Source: Sitta carolinensis (lineage: Eukaryota; Chordata; Aves; Passeriformes; Sittidae). From it: a DNA stretch of 64,000 nt. The position numbers and the translations under genes were made by a program. The notes beneath the pieces are model-generated. The model did not search any database. It saw nothing but the letters and a program-made list of their open reading frames with translations, and was not told the DNA's origin. Shown piece by piece: positions 36,429-49,599 of this stretch; the stretch's first letter is position 1, and the number at the start of each line of letters is the position of its first letter. The DNA lies in the NCBI GenBank assembly GCA_032173965.1, contig CM063284.1, positions 102,300,410-102,364,409 of the forward strand. The letters are read 5' to 3'.

Positions 36429-39400
36429 ATATATAAATTAAATTAATTACTTTGCCAATCTATTTTGGATACTTAGGATATACTAAAAGAAAACTTATAG
36501 CTAATTTTGGGGAATCTGCTTCAACCTGAAATTATTTAATAAGCATAAATCATTCAGCAACATTCATGAAGATACAATGCAGTAAAAGCTCTTCACAGGA
36601 AGTGGGTAAAAAAGTGCAAAGATAACAGACTTTTTCCTTGTTTATTGAGTTTTTATAGATTTTTCCAACTTATGTTAGAATTATTTTTTCTTGAACAACA
36701 AAACAATTCTTCTCAGTAACTGTGATTGCTTTCCTGTCTTCAACAATGGGTCCTCTAAGGCACAGACAAATCCACATGTCGCATATCATTGTGAGAATTA
36801 CATGTGTGTGAGCTGGTACACATTTCATAACACTGAGTATTATTCTGATCTGCATTAGAAAATTCAAAATGCTACTTTTTATTTTTAGAATTTATTTTTT
36901 TCTTTATTTGGGAACACATTGAATCTCCTACGCCTCATTTGTACTCTTTATGTTGCTTTTTATTGTTAAAAAGTCCTTCTAGAAAACAAGTTTTCAGAAC
37001 CTGAATATCAAATCCAATTCAAACAAAATGGTAAATTTCTTTAGTATATTTCTTTCTTTTTATAATTATTAACTACAAGTAGTGAGTATTTTAGTCTACT
37101 TTACATTTCTTATCTAAAGGGCAAAACTGCATAGAACCCACTCTATCTCCCCCAAATGAACTGAGCCACAAATATGAAACTATTGAAATCAAATAAGGAA
37201 ATGAAATATAAACAGTAGTTTATATTAGTGATAATAAAGTTCTGATCACTTGAACTTCTGTCATTCAATTTAACATTTATACGTCTTATATTGAAATGCA
37301 ATATGCTCAGGATTGCAGTTTCACAGTGACGTTAAACTGTGTTCTGTCAATATTCTATCAGACAGGAAATAAGGTTAGAAGAAATATTTTTAAAGGCACT
37401 ACACTTTGCAGCAAGAACTAGAGAACACTTAATAAAATACTTTACAAGCTGTCCCCACTTCAAGGACTAGCGTTTCTAGAAAACAACCACAGGGAAAATA
37501 ATTTTTAGGAGAATTATAAAAAAGCAAAAGGTGGCAGGATAACACTGAATTGTGTTGTTCCTTGTTTATGATCGCTTAGTATGCAATCCTGTATTAGATT
37601 ATAAAATTATTCTTTGTCTTAAGAAGTTCAACATATATTTTGCATTGACATCAGAACAGTATGGAAGACTGATCTAGAGATTACAAATATTTTAATATAG
37701 CCGAGGGTGCATAAGCCTTTTTACCTGGTGTACAAAGGGGCGGTTTATTGTAATTTCTTTTAGGTGCCTTCTCTTTGTTCTAATTATCAGCTTCCTGCTT
37801 CAAAGCAAATGTTAACATTATTCATTTCATTTTTATCACGCTCTTGCATTCTCTGATAAAAAAGAAAAAACTTAAAAAAATGTTGTGATGATGCTCAAAT
37901 TTTGGAAACAGTGTTCTTTATATCACAGAATTTAATTTCCGCCCCTTTCATTCACTGTGGCTTTCATATTTTGCCACAGAGACATTGGATGAACTTTCAA
38001 GAAGACATTCCAATACTACCAGGACTGACTGTAAGGAGAGGAGAAAAGAATACAAGTAAAGGGGTGGGGGAAGATTCCTTTGACTTACAGAGCGAAGGGA
38101 ATTGACTGCAAATTTTTTACACGAAGGTGGAGGTCAACAAAAATGGTTTTGATTTCTATTACGATAAACAAAACCAGTTTTGATTTCTGTGGTTCTTAAC
38201 TTGGCTTTTTACTCACTGCATGCAAGAACTTCAGCGGTCTTTGTGCACTCTTTTGTTACTAGTATATTGGTTCATTAGCATCACAAGAGATCAGAGCAGA
38301 AAAGAAGTTATTTGGAAAGATCCCAGTATAACTTGTAGCTCACAGGGAAAGTATGGCATGACTTGAGAAACAGTGGCTGAGAAAAGGGAAAGAGAATATG
38401 GAGGTGAATGGGAAACGAGAAGAAAATGATGATGGAAGAGTAAGGGACAGCTGCAGTCAGAGACACACACACCTCATCTACTTTTGCTGCTAAATGTTCT
38501 TTCTTTAATTCAAATATATAGCACACGCTTTGAGACTTGCTTACAGTGACATCATTAAAAACTCTGCTTACTTGTTTCTCAGTTTCTGCTTTGTATGAAC
38601 TCCACATCAGGTTAGCTGAGCTTCTGCAAGTGAGGGTTATAGCATCACACCCAAGAACACCTCAGATCAAAGGAGGCACTGCACTGACAGAATTTGCTGA
38701 TGCAGAGGAGGAACAGTGGTGACTGACCACCTGCAAAAAATGGAGCTATGTGCTGGTGCATCAGATCAATGTAACGACATTTATTTGAAATGGGCTGACC
38801 CTTGTCCTAGCTCTCAGAGAAAGTTAGATTTGTGGTTACAGTTTAGTTCTTTTAAGTCCATCCAAGAGGACCTCGATGCATTTTAGTGTGGTTGACAGCT
38901 TCTTCACGAAAGGATCTAGGCTATGGCAGTAAAAAAGGAATTTGAGAAGCTCTGGCAGAACTCTATGTCTGCAAAGCTGCTGGCTGCACTATTTTTGGCT
39001 CAAGTTAGTCACTGCCTTGGTCTTCAGAAAAATGCACCCACACAATTAAAAAAAAAAATCCAACAACCTTCTGCCTCTCTAGTAGAATAAAACAGTAGTG
39101 AGATGTGAGCAGCAGCATTTCCCATAATTTACTATAATCTAATCTTGACCATGATCTTGAATACTGTAAGTAATCAATTGGGCAATAAAATGTCCCGTTC
39201 TTCTCAGCTGAACTAAAGAACAAAAAAAGGAAAAGTCACAAATTCTCTAAAATTTTTACAAGATTTAGCAACTTTGCAACACGAATTTTAATTTGTGTTT
39301 TGCTTCTTATGATCCTCAAATTAACAAAGAAAATAGTGAACAAAATGTTTAATTGTTAATAGGTCCTCCTGGATTATAGGGGTGTATAAGAAAAATACAC

Positions 39401-39713
39401 AGAATATTAAAAACTTGTTTTTTCCCCACGAATTAATTACAAGACAAATGCTTATGAATCTGTTCATTTCACTAAAGACTTATTTACTTAAGTGATTAGA
39501 GCAGCCAAGTAGAACTATTTGCAAGATGAGGATCAGGGTGCCACTTAGAATATGGAGGAGGCCAAAGCATGGCAAATCCTTTATGAGCAGAAGGAAGAAC
39601 CCTGTAGTCTGGTTTTCTAGGCCTGAGGTTTCTGAGTTTCTGAACTCAGTTTCTTCGTGGTGTTTAGGTTTCAGAAGACCTTGTTCCCACAGACTTGACA
39701 TAAACATCCCAAG

Positions 39714-39938
39714 TGTTATTGTAACGAGAGTGATGTTTTGCATTCTTTTCTGTGGGATGAACTTGTCTCTATCCATTACTTTGGGCCAATGGGAAGAAGA
39801 GTTCTGGCACTCTTCTAACCAATGAGAGTGGCCTGTTCTAAAACGTATATAAGGAGGACAGTTGTTTTAATAAAGTAGAGTCAGATACAGTTTTTTATAA
39901 TGAAGTCTCATGTCGTTTGTTCATCGCCCACAATGACA
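39714..39938 (+). mobile_element. Probable solo LTR of an endogenous retrovirus
   Basis: The block starts TGTTATTG and ends CAATGACA, which are inverted repeats of each other at 7 of 8 positions, as expected for LTR ends (TG...CA). Between them, in LTR order, are two CCAAT boxes (39786-39790 and 39819-39823), a TATATAA box (39846-39852) and an AATAAA poly(A) signal (39869-39874), all reading rightward. I see no gag, pol or env on either side, so it appears to be a solo LTR. No clear target-site duplication was found (ccaag on the left, gaacc on the right). The exact ends are therefore inferred and could shift. An ERVL-like avian family is possible but was not verified. Confidence 0.65.
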
Positions 39939-40047
39939 GAACCCAGTAGCCCAGCTGCAATTCTTGGAGGCCTTTCTGACAGAAAAGGAAACGGACTTTT
40001 AAATGCTATGTGACTGAGCAGGGAAGTCAGCCGGGATTTCTCTCAAT

Positions 40048-40434
40048 AGACAAATCCTGGACGAAGAGCTGTGCTTGCTCAGCCTGAAAAAGAGGCACCT
40101 CACAGGGGATTTTAGTGTTATTTTAACAACCTACTGGGAGCATATGGAGGAGACAGAACTAGACTCCAGGAACAAGGTGAAAGGACAAGACACGCTAGAC
40201 ACGAGCCGAAATTCAAATTCCTACTAGAGCTTAGTAAAGTTTTTGTCACCACTGGGGTAGTCTGACAGTGGAGCAAGTGCTCTGCAAGATGGGATCTCAA
40301 TCTTTGGAAATACTAAAAACCCTGATGGACAATGTCCTTGAGCAACTAGATTTATTCAAAGCCTGCTTTGAGCAGGAGGTTAGAAAAGATGATCTCTAAA
40401 GTTCCCATCTGATCCAAATTATTCTAGAATTCCC
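40048..40434 (+). mobile_element. CR1 LINE fragment, diverged
   Basis: Sense CR1 landmarks are present but decayed: gcttgctcagcctgaaaaag, gaggcacctcacaggg, gaacaaggtgaaaggac, aagatgggatctcaatcttt, gttagaaaagatgatctcta, and a final attctagaattc. The fragment follows closely on the LTR described above. It is non-coding and has accumulated more changes than the copies at 36 and 41 kb. Confidence 0.75.
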
Positions 40435-41196
40435 ATTAAGTCTTCTGGTAATAGGGCTTTTTCATAAAAAGGAAGACATGGGAATTTAAAGCATTACAGA
40501 TTTGAGCAAAATTCTCAATTGTGATTTTTCTTTGAATAGTCCTACACGTAAGATGCAGTCAGAACCAATACAGAAAAATACTAGTAAAATTACAAACACT
40601 CAATTAAATATGCTGATAAAATCCTTTCAGTTAACAATTTCATTCTTTAAGCATGATTTTCTGCCGCTTGTACTAAACCACCTTTCTAACATAAGGACTG
40701 AAGCTTGTGTAAATATTTTTATCAATAAAGCTTTTTCATTAGAGAGCTAGTTATATTCACATTGAACTGCATAATGAGAATGTAAAAATTTTCCATGAAA
40801 AAAGACAAATTATGTTTTGATTTTCTAAAGTGGTATTAATAATATGTTCTTATTTTAATGAAAATGAAATGTTCCATTTTCCATTATGTTTTATTTGTAT
40901 TAATTTCTGCTATATTAATTGTACATAAATGTAAAATGACATTACACTACTTTACAGGCTTCTCTGACAGTATTTTAAGTTTACTGAAATTAGGTATTTG
41001 AAGACTATGAAGAAATCCTTTTCTGAAATGTATGGTCACAGGAAAATTACACACCTGACCTTTCCTTTTGCCTGAGAATACTTTCTCCCCCACAAAAAGA
41101 GATTTCATTCTCTAACTCTTTGAAGAACATTAAATCAAAATTTACAAAGAAACCACACTTCCTCTTTTGTTACCAAATGTGGCACTTTACTTAGAC

Positions 41197-41560
41197 TCAC
41201 AGAATCATTAAGGTTGGAAAAGACCTCCAAGATCATCAAGTCCAAGCTTTGACTGACCACCACCCTGTCAATTAAATTACATCACTAAGTGCCACATCCT
41301 GTCGATTCTTGAATAATTCCAGGGATGGTGATTCCACCCCTTTCCTGAGCAGCCCATTCTAATGCTCCACCACCATTTCAGTGAAGAAATCTTTCCTGAC
41401 GTCCAAACTGAACCTCCCCTGGCACAGCTTGAGGCTGTGTTCTCTTGTCCTTTTGTGGGTTGCCTGAGAGAAGAGACCAAACCCCACCCCACTGCAGGGA
41501 GTTGTAGAGAATGACCAGGTCTCCCCTGAGCCTTCTCTTCTCCAGGCTAAACAACCCCAG
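41197..41560 (-). mobile_element. CR1 LINE, 5'-truncated, antisense
   Basis: The plus strand reads tcacagaatcattaaggttg, then aagacctccaagatcatcaa, gtccaagc, catttcagtgaagaaatctt, gacgtccaaactgaacctcc and cttctcttctccaggctaaa. This is the reverse complement of a CR1 3' region. It is relatively well preserved over about 360 bp. Overlapping open frames of 69-78 codons on the minus strand inside it are by-products of the element and do not correspond to CR1 protein. Confidence 0.93.
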
Positions 41561-42756
41561 ATATGCATTTAAACAGGAGTACCTAAGTTCTTTTGTATGC
41601 AAATTAATATACATACCTCATCTTGTTTCAAAAGCTAAAATTTTAGAGGAACTTATGTGGATGAATGAAAGGTATGTGTGTATCATACTGGGCTCAGAGA
41701 GAGTATTTTCTCCATAGTAGCGTGCAGATGGGTATTAAAGATACTGCACAATGTAGAAGAATATCCTATTTATAACATATTGTAAAATATATGTTTTGCA
41801 TTTGACATTGCAATTCCCCTTTGTCTCAACAGCTTTCCTTTTTCCTCTTTGCCCCCATCGTATTATCCTATGATCTCAATAAAAAACTAAACAGACAACA
41901 CTGGGACCTACTCAGGAGGAGGTAGTTGTGTGATGTGTAGTGCCAGACAACATGAACATGAAAGCTTTTCACAGGAACACATCCATGACAGATTTTGAAA
42001 TTCTCTTCCTGAAACTAATTACGATTTTAGAAAAGGCTGGCTAATGATGAAAGAAAACACCTTCTTATCCCATAGCTGTCAGGTTTAAGTAGAACCTCAA
42101 ACTCCCAGGCATAGTGCGCTCTGTAGGTGTCCAGAATCCTTCTGCTCTCACAAACCAAAACAAGAGGCAGTGTTAAACTAATGCAAATTTATTTTGGGAT
42201 GGTTTTGCCCACTCCAAATTTTCGCCACATTTTCTGAGGTGTTCTAAGCATGAGAAATTACAGAGATGTATGGTAAATGTGTCTGTTAAGATACATTAGC
42301 CTCTGTCTTTGAGGTTTTGCTTCTCAAAGTCTTTAAGCATGGCCAGGCAAATGCCTTTCTTTAAAAGTCAATCTACCACATAATCATTTCCTTACACAAA
42401 GAGAAAATCCCTAGCCCTGCAGTGCATCACTACCTGAGGCTGATCTGGAAACAGGTATCTTCTATGTGAAATATCTTGCTACATGCACTATGGAATTAGA
42501 AAATTTGTCTTGTAACTCTCAGTGGAGGAAGCAGATCCCTGTATCTCTACTCCTTCTAAGAAGTTAGTTCTATGCTTGCATGCATAGGCTCAAGTTAATA
42601 GAAAGCAATAGCATGGGAGAACATGGGAGATGTTTTTTCCTTAAAGTATTTAAGGGAATACAGTTCCCTCTCTCACTGGCCAGAAGCTAAGGCATTTGAG
42701 GGCAAATTGTCTGCTGGGTTTACATCAAAAAAAGCAAGCTTGTGACACACATGGTC

Positions 42757-42878
42757 CTGTGAGACCAGGCCGGATGGGGCTTTGATCTAGTGGAAAGTAT
42801 CCTTGACCAAGGCAGGGGGTTTTGAACTGGAGATATTTAATGTCCCTTCCAACTCAAACCATGCTATGATTCGGCTCT
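42757..42878 (+). mobile_element. CR1 LINE, short 3' tail
   Basis: A short sense CR1 end runs gtgagaccaggccggatggg, gctttgatctagtgg, aggcagggggttttgaactg, and gtcccttccaactcaaacca followed by tgctatgattcgg. Only about 120 bp of the 3' terminus is present. It has no coding capacity. Confidence 0.88.
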
Positions 42879-43350
42879 ACCAGCATCAGGTCATAAAATA
42901 CCAACAAAATACATAATTTAAAGTTCTCTGAAACAGCCCTTAAAAGAGTTATCTTTAGCATATTTTCTATTTAGGCATATGTAAATGTATTGCATATATT
43001 GTACATATTGTATTAATGTATGTTGATAATGTAAACATAAAATTAAATATATGTAGTGGTGAACTGCAGAACCAAAAGGAAAACTTCTGACAGGCTTAAC
43101 CTATTGCAACTCATTCACTGCTTTGCTGATCCCCAGTAGTGGGATACAAAAGAGCAAAGGGCTTTCTGCTGATGAAAAATTCTGTCACGTTAGTCCACAT
43201 GCTCTTGTAAACAGATAAGCATCCTGACCTAGCCCCTGTCTAAGTCCTGCAGTGGGAGGTACTTCTTCAGTTCCTGAATATACTGCCCTCTGTGAAAGAC
43301 AAAGTTCCTTGTTCACACTGACTTTTGATCCATAGCCTTGAACAGATTAT

Positions 43351-43374
43351 TTGATCACTTGATCACTTGATCAG
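43351..43374 (+). repeat. Three tandem copies of an 8-bp unit (TTGATCAC)
   Basis: Two exact copies of TTGATCAC are followed by TTGATCAG. Each copy contains the palindrome TGATCA, so the array has three evenly spaced symmetric sites. Confidence 0.93.
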
Positions 43375-46350
43375 ATAATTTTTGCCTCTTTGTATCCTAA
43401 TATAAGCAGCCTGTAGAACATATTTGCTAGTGTTGATACTGAGCATTCACAAACTTGCACATAACTTAATGCACTACCTATAATCTATCATGTGCCTTTC
43501 ACTTTTTTAAGCAACTACCTTGTTCAAAACTTCTGTAATATTCAATATACATCAGCAGTTCAAAATATCCAATGCACAGAGTTTTAATCAGTCTTTTAGG
43601 AGTCTATCTTCCTTTGCTTCCACAAGAAATAATCTCTCAACATAAGTCGCTGACTGAAAGCTCAGAATAGGCAATTCTGATTGTCATGTAAGACAGAAAA
43701 TAATTTCTCCTAAGGGACTGCTGAAATTGGGCCATCCTCTTAGGGCAGGTAGAATAACTACTGGGATGGATGAGGATACACCTGGAGCATTTTTGGAAGT
43801 GAACTAATTCACCAGTGCTCCGTGCTCACCGTGGGAAGGAAGGCACTAGAGTGGATCTTTAGCAGCATGTAGCTTGTAAACCATTCAAGTGCTCTCCCAA
43901 GCCATGGCTATACCTTGTAATTGGCAGTGGGACTGTGATGGCAGATGGACTGCTACTAATCCAAAGACATGACCAGAGGAGGAAGCGCTCCAGCTGAGAC
44001 TTTGTGTGGCTGATACTGTTTGGTCAGACTAAGATGCAGCTGCACTCTCAATCCAATTTTATCCCACACAGCAGAATGTGACTTCTGGGAGAAACTGTCA
44101 TCTGTCCCCTGTATAAAATGCTAATGAAGTTCTCCAGCCCCTACTTCTCTTTTAGCAGGTATGTGTGTTGGGGCCTTTTGTGCTATATTCAATGGCTCAT
44201 AAGGAAGATTTTAATGTGAGGCCCGTTATGGCGAGGAAGGCTGATTAATCCACTTTAGGGGCTCTTTATAGCATGCTGGAAAGGGCAGCTGATACAGCTG
44301 CATACCATGGTGGCTTTAGGTAGGAACATTTCAAATATTTATATACCTTCATTTTTAATTCTGGCAAACTTGAACTTATTAACACCAACGACTTTCATAA
44401 TTAAAAGATGTAAGAAAGGTGTCAAGGAAAGCTTCTCTAAATCTTTCTAATACAATTTCATCTGAAAAACACAATCGGTTTTACAGCCACAATAACTTTA
44501 ACATTTGAAAAGAATTTTAATTAATGACTGCATATATAATACAGGATTTTCACTCAGAGCTTTACCACCCACAAGCAGCATGATAATCCAAAGACTGAGG
44601 AATCAAATTTTGCATGGAACCGCACTACCTTTAAGTCTATACCTCTGTCACAGAAACACAAAGGAAAAATGAATGCCTTGTACTTGTACTCAAATCTAAT
44701 TCTAAATTCTGTGAAAATACACTTTCAAAGACAGAATGACGTCTTTTATCCTTGGAAAAACCTGAAACTTCTAAACAGAGCTTGCATGGTAAAGTTCTTT
44801 TGAGCAGAGTCAAAGCAGCAAATAGTCATAGGCCTTCCCTGATGAAATCATCCATCACAAAAATATTGTATGTAAAAAAATGAGCTGCTAGGCACTGTGC
44901 TGTTCTTCAAAAGACAACAACCTCAAACAACTAAAATACTACTATATCATAAAAAATATCAGTCAGTTACAATTTGCAATTTTAAGAGTAATGATAGCTG
45001 CTGTTTTTACAATACACAGTCCAGTACTTCATATATACTGAAATATTGCAGTTTACAGTAGTGATGTAATACAGTAAGTACACTGAGATTTATAGATATA
45101 GAGAACTGTCTGAAGGAAGGTGGCCATGAGGCCAGAAACAGAACTAACAGGCTGTTGTGTTGAAAAAAACTATTCTTTTGCAGTAACAGACAGTGGTGAA
45201 GTTTCTAAGCTATAATGTGTTGGTGCTAAAATTAATTCTCCAACTCATTATTTACAGAGAAAGGATACAAACTGTGACGGCTGCAAAGCAAACTGCTCGC
45301 TTTTTATTAAAGAAAAAAACCAACAAAACCCTCACATCATAATTTGTTAACAAACAAAGCATACCTCCTTAGCAAAACTTAAAAGAGCTCCATCAAAATG
45401 ATTCTGCACCCCTGAAGAAAGTAATGGTTAATAATATCCTTCCTGAGATTTTATTGAACAATATAGCACATAATTCTCTGTCAGAACTCTTCATGGTTTG
45501 AGAGAGGGTACTTGAGAGGGAGCAACTTAATGCCTGTTATAAACTGTAGGTTAGGTCAAGAGACAGGTCTGGGTAGGAGCCCCATCAACAGAAATTAGAG
45601 GGAGAGAGAGGTTAGCAGGTTAAATTGAAAGGCAATACTACCAATGAATAACATTTGGGAATGTGTGACTATTTTATCCTCCTGGAGAACTTGCTGAATC
45701 TTTCCTTGCATTAAAAACAAAACACAGTGAGCAGGAATGCTTCTAAAATAGTACAGCATTTACTGTGGAACAGGTTCTTTATGTATTTTGGCACATGTGT
45801 TGGTAAAGTAAGCCATAATAGAATATATGGGTATGTAACAATACAAAAGTACCGGAAAATATTTACAGTTTTGTGACTGTTTTCCATACCTAAAGAAATA
45901 CGAATATACAATGGCAAGTTTACTATGTTCATAAACTAGATCACAGCAATTTCTCTTTAACATACTCTGTGATTCAAATTATAAGCACCTTAGGATCAGA
46001 TGTCAAACAAATGTTTAGAATAGATTGACTTTTCCTAGCTTATCTAGACAACTTTTTAAAAAGTTGGGAGAATTACAAGTCTCCTTAAAGCTGACTTCAG
46101 TGGACAGTTACGTGAACAAGGAATTCGGAACAGCACATTCCACTCTTTCCCTTGGAAAAAGGAGTGCTCTTTCAAGAGGTTACCAGGCTTCCACTTGCTA
46201 ACTTCAACTTGTGTGAGACCAAATGTAAAAGGAGGATCTCTTGTTCATCCATTAAAGTCAGTCACTTAGTAAACTAAGTAATGGAATCTTCTCAGTGAAA
46301 AGATGACCTCAGTGCTGGCACCATGGGTACTTGCAAGAGCATTATAGTAA

Positions 46351-46440
46351 TTAAAAATTACCCCCCGACCGAGGGTAATGTGGTTTCATGTAAGTCACTG
46401 CATGGGATGACATTACCCTCCATCAGGGGGTAATTTTTAA
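46351..46440. repeat. 90-bp near-perfect palindrome (31-bp arms, 28-nt loop)
   Basis: The left arm (46351-46381) and right arm (46410-46440) are inverted repeats identical at 28 of 31 positions with no gaps. Outer ends are TTAAAAATTACCCCC and its complement GGGGGTAATTTTTAA. Inner ends are GAGGGTAATGT and ACATTACCCTC. The 28-nt loop lies at 46382-46409. Two of the three mismatches are C/T differences that become G-U pairs in a minus-strand transcript, which is the PTPRM pre-mRNA strand. The symmetry and TA or TTAA at the ends suggest a foldback MITE, for example mariner-like with a TA target or piggyBac-like with TTAA. I cannot name a family. A hairpin RNA precursor is the main alternative. 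Confidence 0.85.
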
Positions 46441-49400
46441 CAGTCATTAGTCATCTTTAAGTTTACAAACACTGGATAAAAAATAGTACTGTGATAGTTT
46501 CTTCAACAGCAAGGAAATAAGCAACTTGGAAACAGATGAGTGGACATCTGTGCGATTCATTAGGGACACATGTTCACTATTTAAACAGTGCCTTTCTTTA
46601 AAACACTGCAACACTATAAACAACAGTAAGACTGGGCAGTGGAATTGCAGTAGTATTTTGGCATAGGTGAATTACAGGTGAGGAGACTCTAGTTGAATTT
46701 AGATGAGAAGTTATGGTAGCAAAAAGCTAGATAAACAAGATCTTTCCCAAAATCCAGACTCAGAAATGCAGGCTGAAGAAGATACACAGACACCTAGATT
46801 AGACACTTGGACATAAGTCTGAGCAGAATTTAAAATGGCAGTAAACCAGTATTTCCTCTACTATGACAGCTGATTTCAGAAATTAGCTAAAGTCAATGAA
46901 TTATTGCTAAGCACAGGCAAAACTGAAAACCAAAAGACTGTCAGAAGCAGACAGAAATGTTTGGATAACTTGGAAAATTATGTTTTGCATTTCAAAAAAC
47001 CTACAGATTTGGATGTATTAGTATTGTGGCTTGAATCTGACGACGACAATTTACCACTCCTCTGCAGTTCCAGCCTGAGTTTGTCTCTGCCAATTCTTTT
47101 TGTCCACTTGGATCTATGAAGTTTGTGTTCTGACACAATAGAAGACTCTCATGCTAGTTTTCCTCTTTACTAATATCACTCCTTTTACCTGAGGAGTTTT
47201 AAATATTTCACGTAGTTTTGCTAATTAAAAATTAGATCAAATATGCGTGAAGTATGTATGGTAAGGGGAGAGACAAAACCCACTTCACTCATCAGTAATA
47301 TAGATCTTGGAAGGAAGTTAGCAGTAGGCTCACAGCAGTGTTAGTATTTCCACAGAAGATGGAGAAGACTTGCATACAGCCAAGAGTTGAAAGGATTTCA
47401 GCAGGATTAATATTATCATCTAAATAGAGGGCTAGTCCAGGAAACAGAAGTTTTGGATTTTCAAACAACTCTATTTATGTGCAGAACATCTAATGGATTC
47501 AAATTTTCTATGCATTAACGCCCTGTGTTCCCCAAGTACTGTGTTTCGTATCTCCTCTGGGTCCACAGCACCTGCGCTCCCCAACATCTCCCAACTACCT
47601 CTCCTATTTGTATAAGGAACTAAGTAGCTCTAGTTGCTAAACAGCAAGAAGGCTAAAAATTGGATGAAATTTTAAGTGTCTCCAAGTATCTGTAAATTCT
47701 TATCCATTTAAGATGGGCAGAGTGCTCCTCAGTGCTGCACTGGGACAATGAAACAAAACAAACATGGATTTTCAACTTAGCTAAGACTTCAGAGAAGTTT
47801 GCAACTCTTTTGCTCGATTCAGGATTATGTCTAAAAGTACTGAGCTTTAGGCAATGACATGATGACAAGGCTTATGGCTTATTGATCACCCTCACCGACC
47901 GAGTGGGATCTTATAATGTCTTGCTGTATTTATTATTTTATCCCCTCCATCTAGTTTTTATCCCCACTCTTAACTTATCCTGCCTACCTTTTCTGCCTGG
48001 TATTTCAAATTTCAGGTTCAGCAGTGGTAAGATCTTCACTAATTAGGTGTTTGAACACCTAATGTGAAAATGTGACATGAAACAGCTTGAATGGTCTTTA
48101 GGTATTTTTTGCTAACAATTTTAAATTAAATAACAGGCAAAAATATCACAGTATATATGAGGTAAGCTGAGTACCCTCTGGAGGTTCCCATCTCTCTCCA
48201 ATATCTTAAAATGGAAGCCAGGAGTAGTAAAATATTTTATTATGTTTATTTATTTAGTATTTAAACTAGAAGGAAATAACCTGACTCCAGTAACTCTAGC
48301 AGAGAGGGGCACATTAATACATCACCTCTTACCTGCTCCAAGTAGTTCAGGTCTAAAAGTAGTTTGGGGCACAAAGAGATCGGCAGACACATTCATAATA
48401 TTTTATTTCTGCACTGATCACAACACTTTAACTGCCAAATAAATTGCAATGACTGGCTGAGGTTCACATACCATACTACTGCTTCCCTGCTAATTAACTA
48501 TGTCTTAAAAAAACATCTCCTGGTAACTTGAAGAGTATCCAGGTAATAGAGTAACTCCTGGTAATTTGAAGAACTATTTTGTATGCATAACCACATCTGA
48601 AATATTTTGATTTGCTTCTTTGATCTAATGCATTTGTTACTTGCAGGTACTGCCAATAGCACACAAGTTGAATTATTAAGAAGCAGGAGGTAAAAATAAA
48701 AAGAAAGAAACTGCTAAGATTCTTCTTCACCATGTGCCCTCATCGCACCGTCTTTCTACTGTTTTCATAAAGAAAAAGAAGGGGTGTAATGGTTAATCTA
48801 TTGTTTATTCAAAACCACCAACAGAAGTTAATAGACAGTTATAAACTAATTGAGTGCGTCTGTAGTGCTATCTCCTCATTCATCTCGCTTATTCGATTTA
48901 GCTCTGTTAGTGTTCCATATGGTACAGTGCCCCTGCTGCTAGGAACACTCATTCATTGCAAAAAAAAAACCCCTGTAACAACAGGAAGCTAATAGTTTAA
49001 CTGTTCCTCTAAATTTGTTTGACAAAACTGACATTTAGTACGCCATGTCACATTGTCAGTAATCTGCAATTTACCCTTAGGCAGGCAGTGGATGCTCATT
49101 TTATTTACCTCTCGTAGTTAAAAGCATAATTAATATTCCACTCTGAAACAAAGATTAGAGATTTGACAAACATTGCAATTTAAATTCTCCATTATAGCAA
49201 ACATTAAAATCAAGCATCTTTCACACACACCATTGCATAAAGGACATGTGTAGCTGTAATTTAACTTTTTAGTCTTTAATACCACAAACTAATTTCTGCT
49301 GTCAGTTTAATGAGGTGGAAAACACAAATCTTGTTGCACTCTGTGCACACAGGCTGGGACAGTTAAGACTGCAGAGAGCTTGAATCAGTTTGCCTCACAA

Positions 49401-49599
49401 TGTTTCAGCCAAAATCCCCAAAGTATTGTAAGCCTAAAAAAGGGAAAGCCTAAAAGAAGAAAAGTCTTAACGACTTTGTTTAACAAAAGGCTTCAACAAG
49501 TATTTCAGGAACAAAAATAGTTTAACACCACTGCAGTTTTGTGAATTGCTGTAACATTGCTGAGAAATTTCCAAGAACTGGGGTGAGAGCTGTAACTTT

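Noticed and set aside
39480..39825. Overlapping open frames of 98-99 codons on both strands across the left edge of the LTR, suggesting a retroviral protein
   Set aside because: Neither translation shows a recognisable retroviral motif. The frames straddle the inferred LTR boundary and run on both strands, which fits chance frames better than a gene.
41277..41614. Three overlapping minus-strand open frames of 69-78 codons
   Set aside because: They mostly lie inside an antisense CR1 3' region, which is untranslated in the element. They are not CR1 protein.
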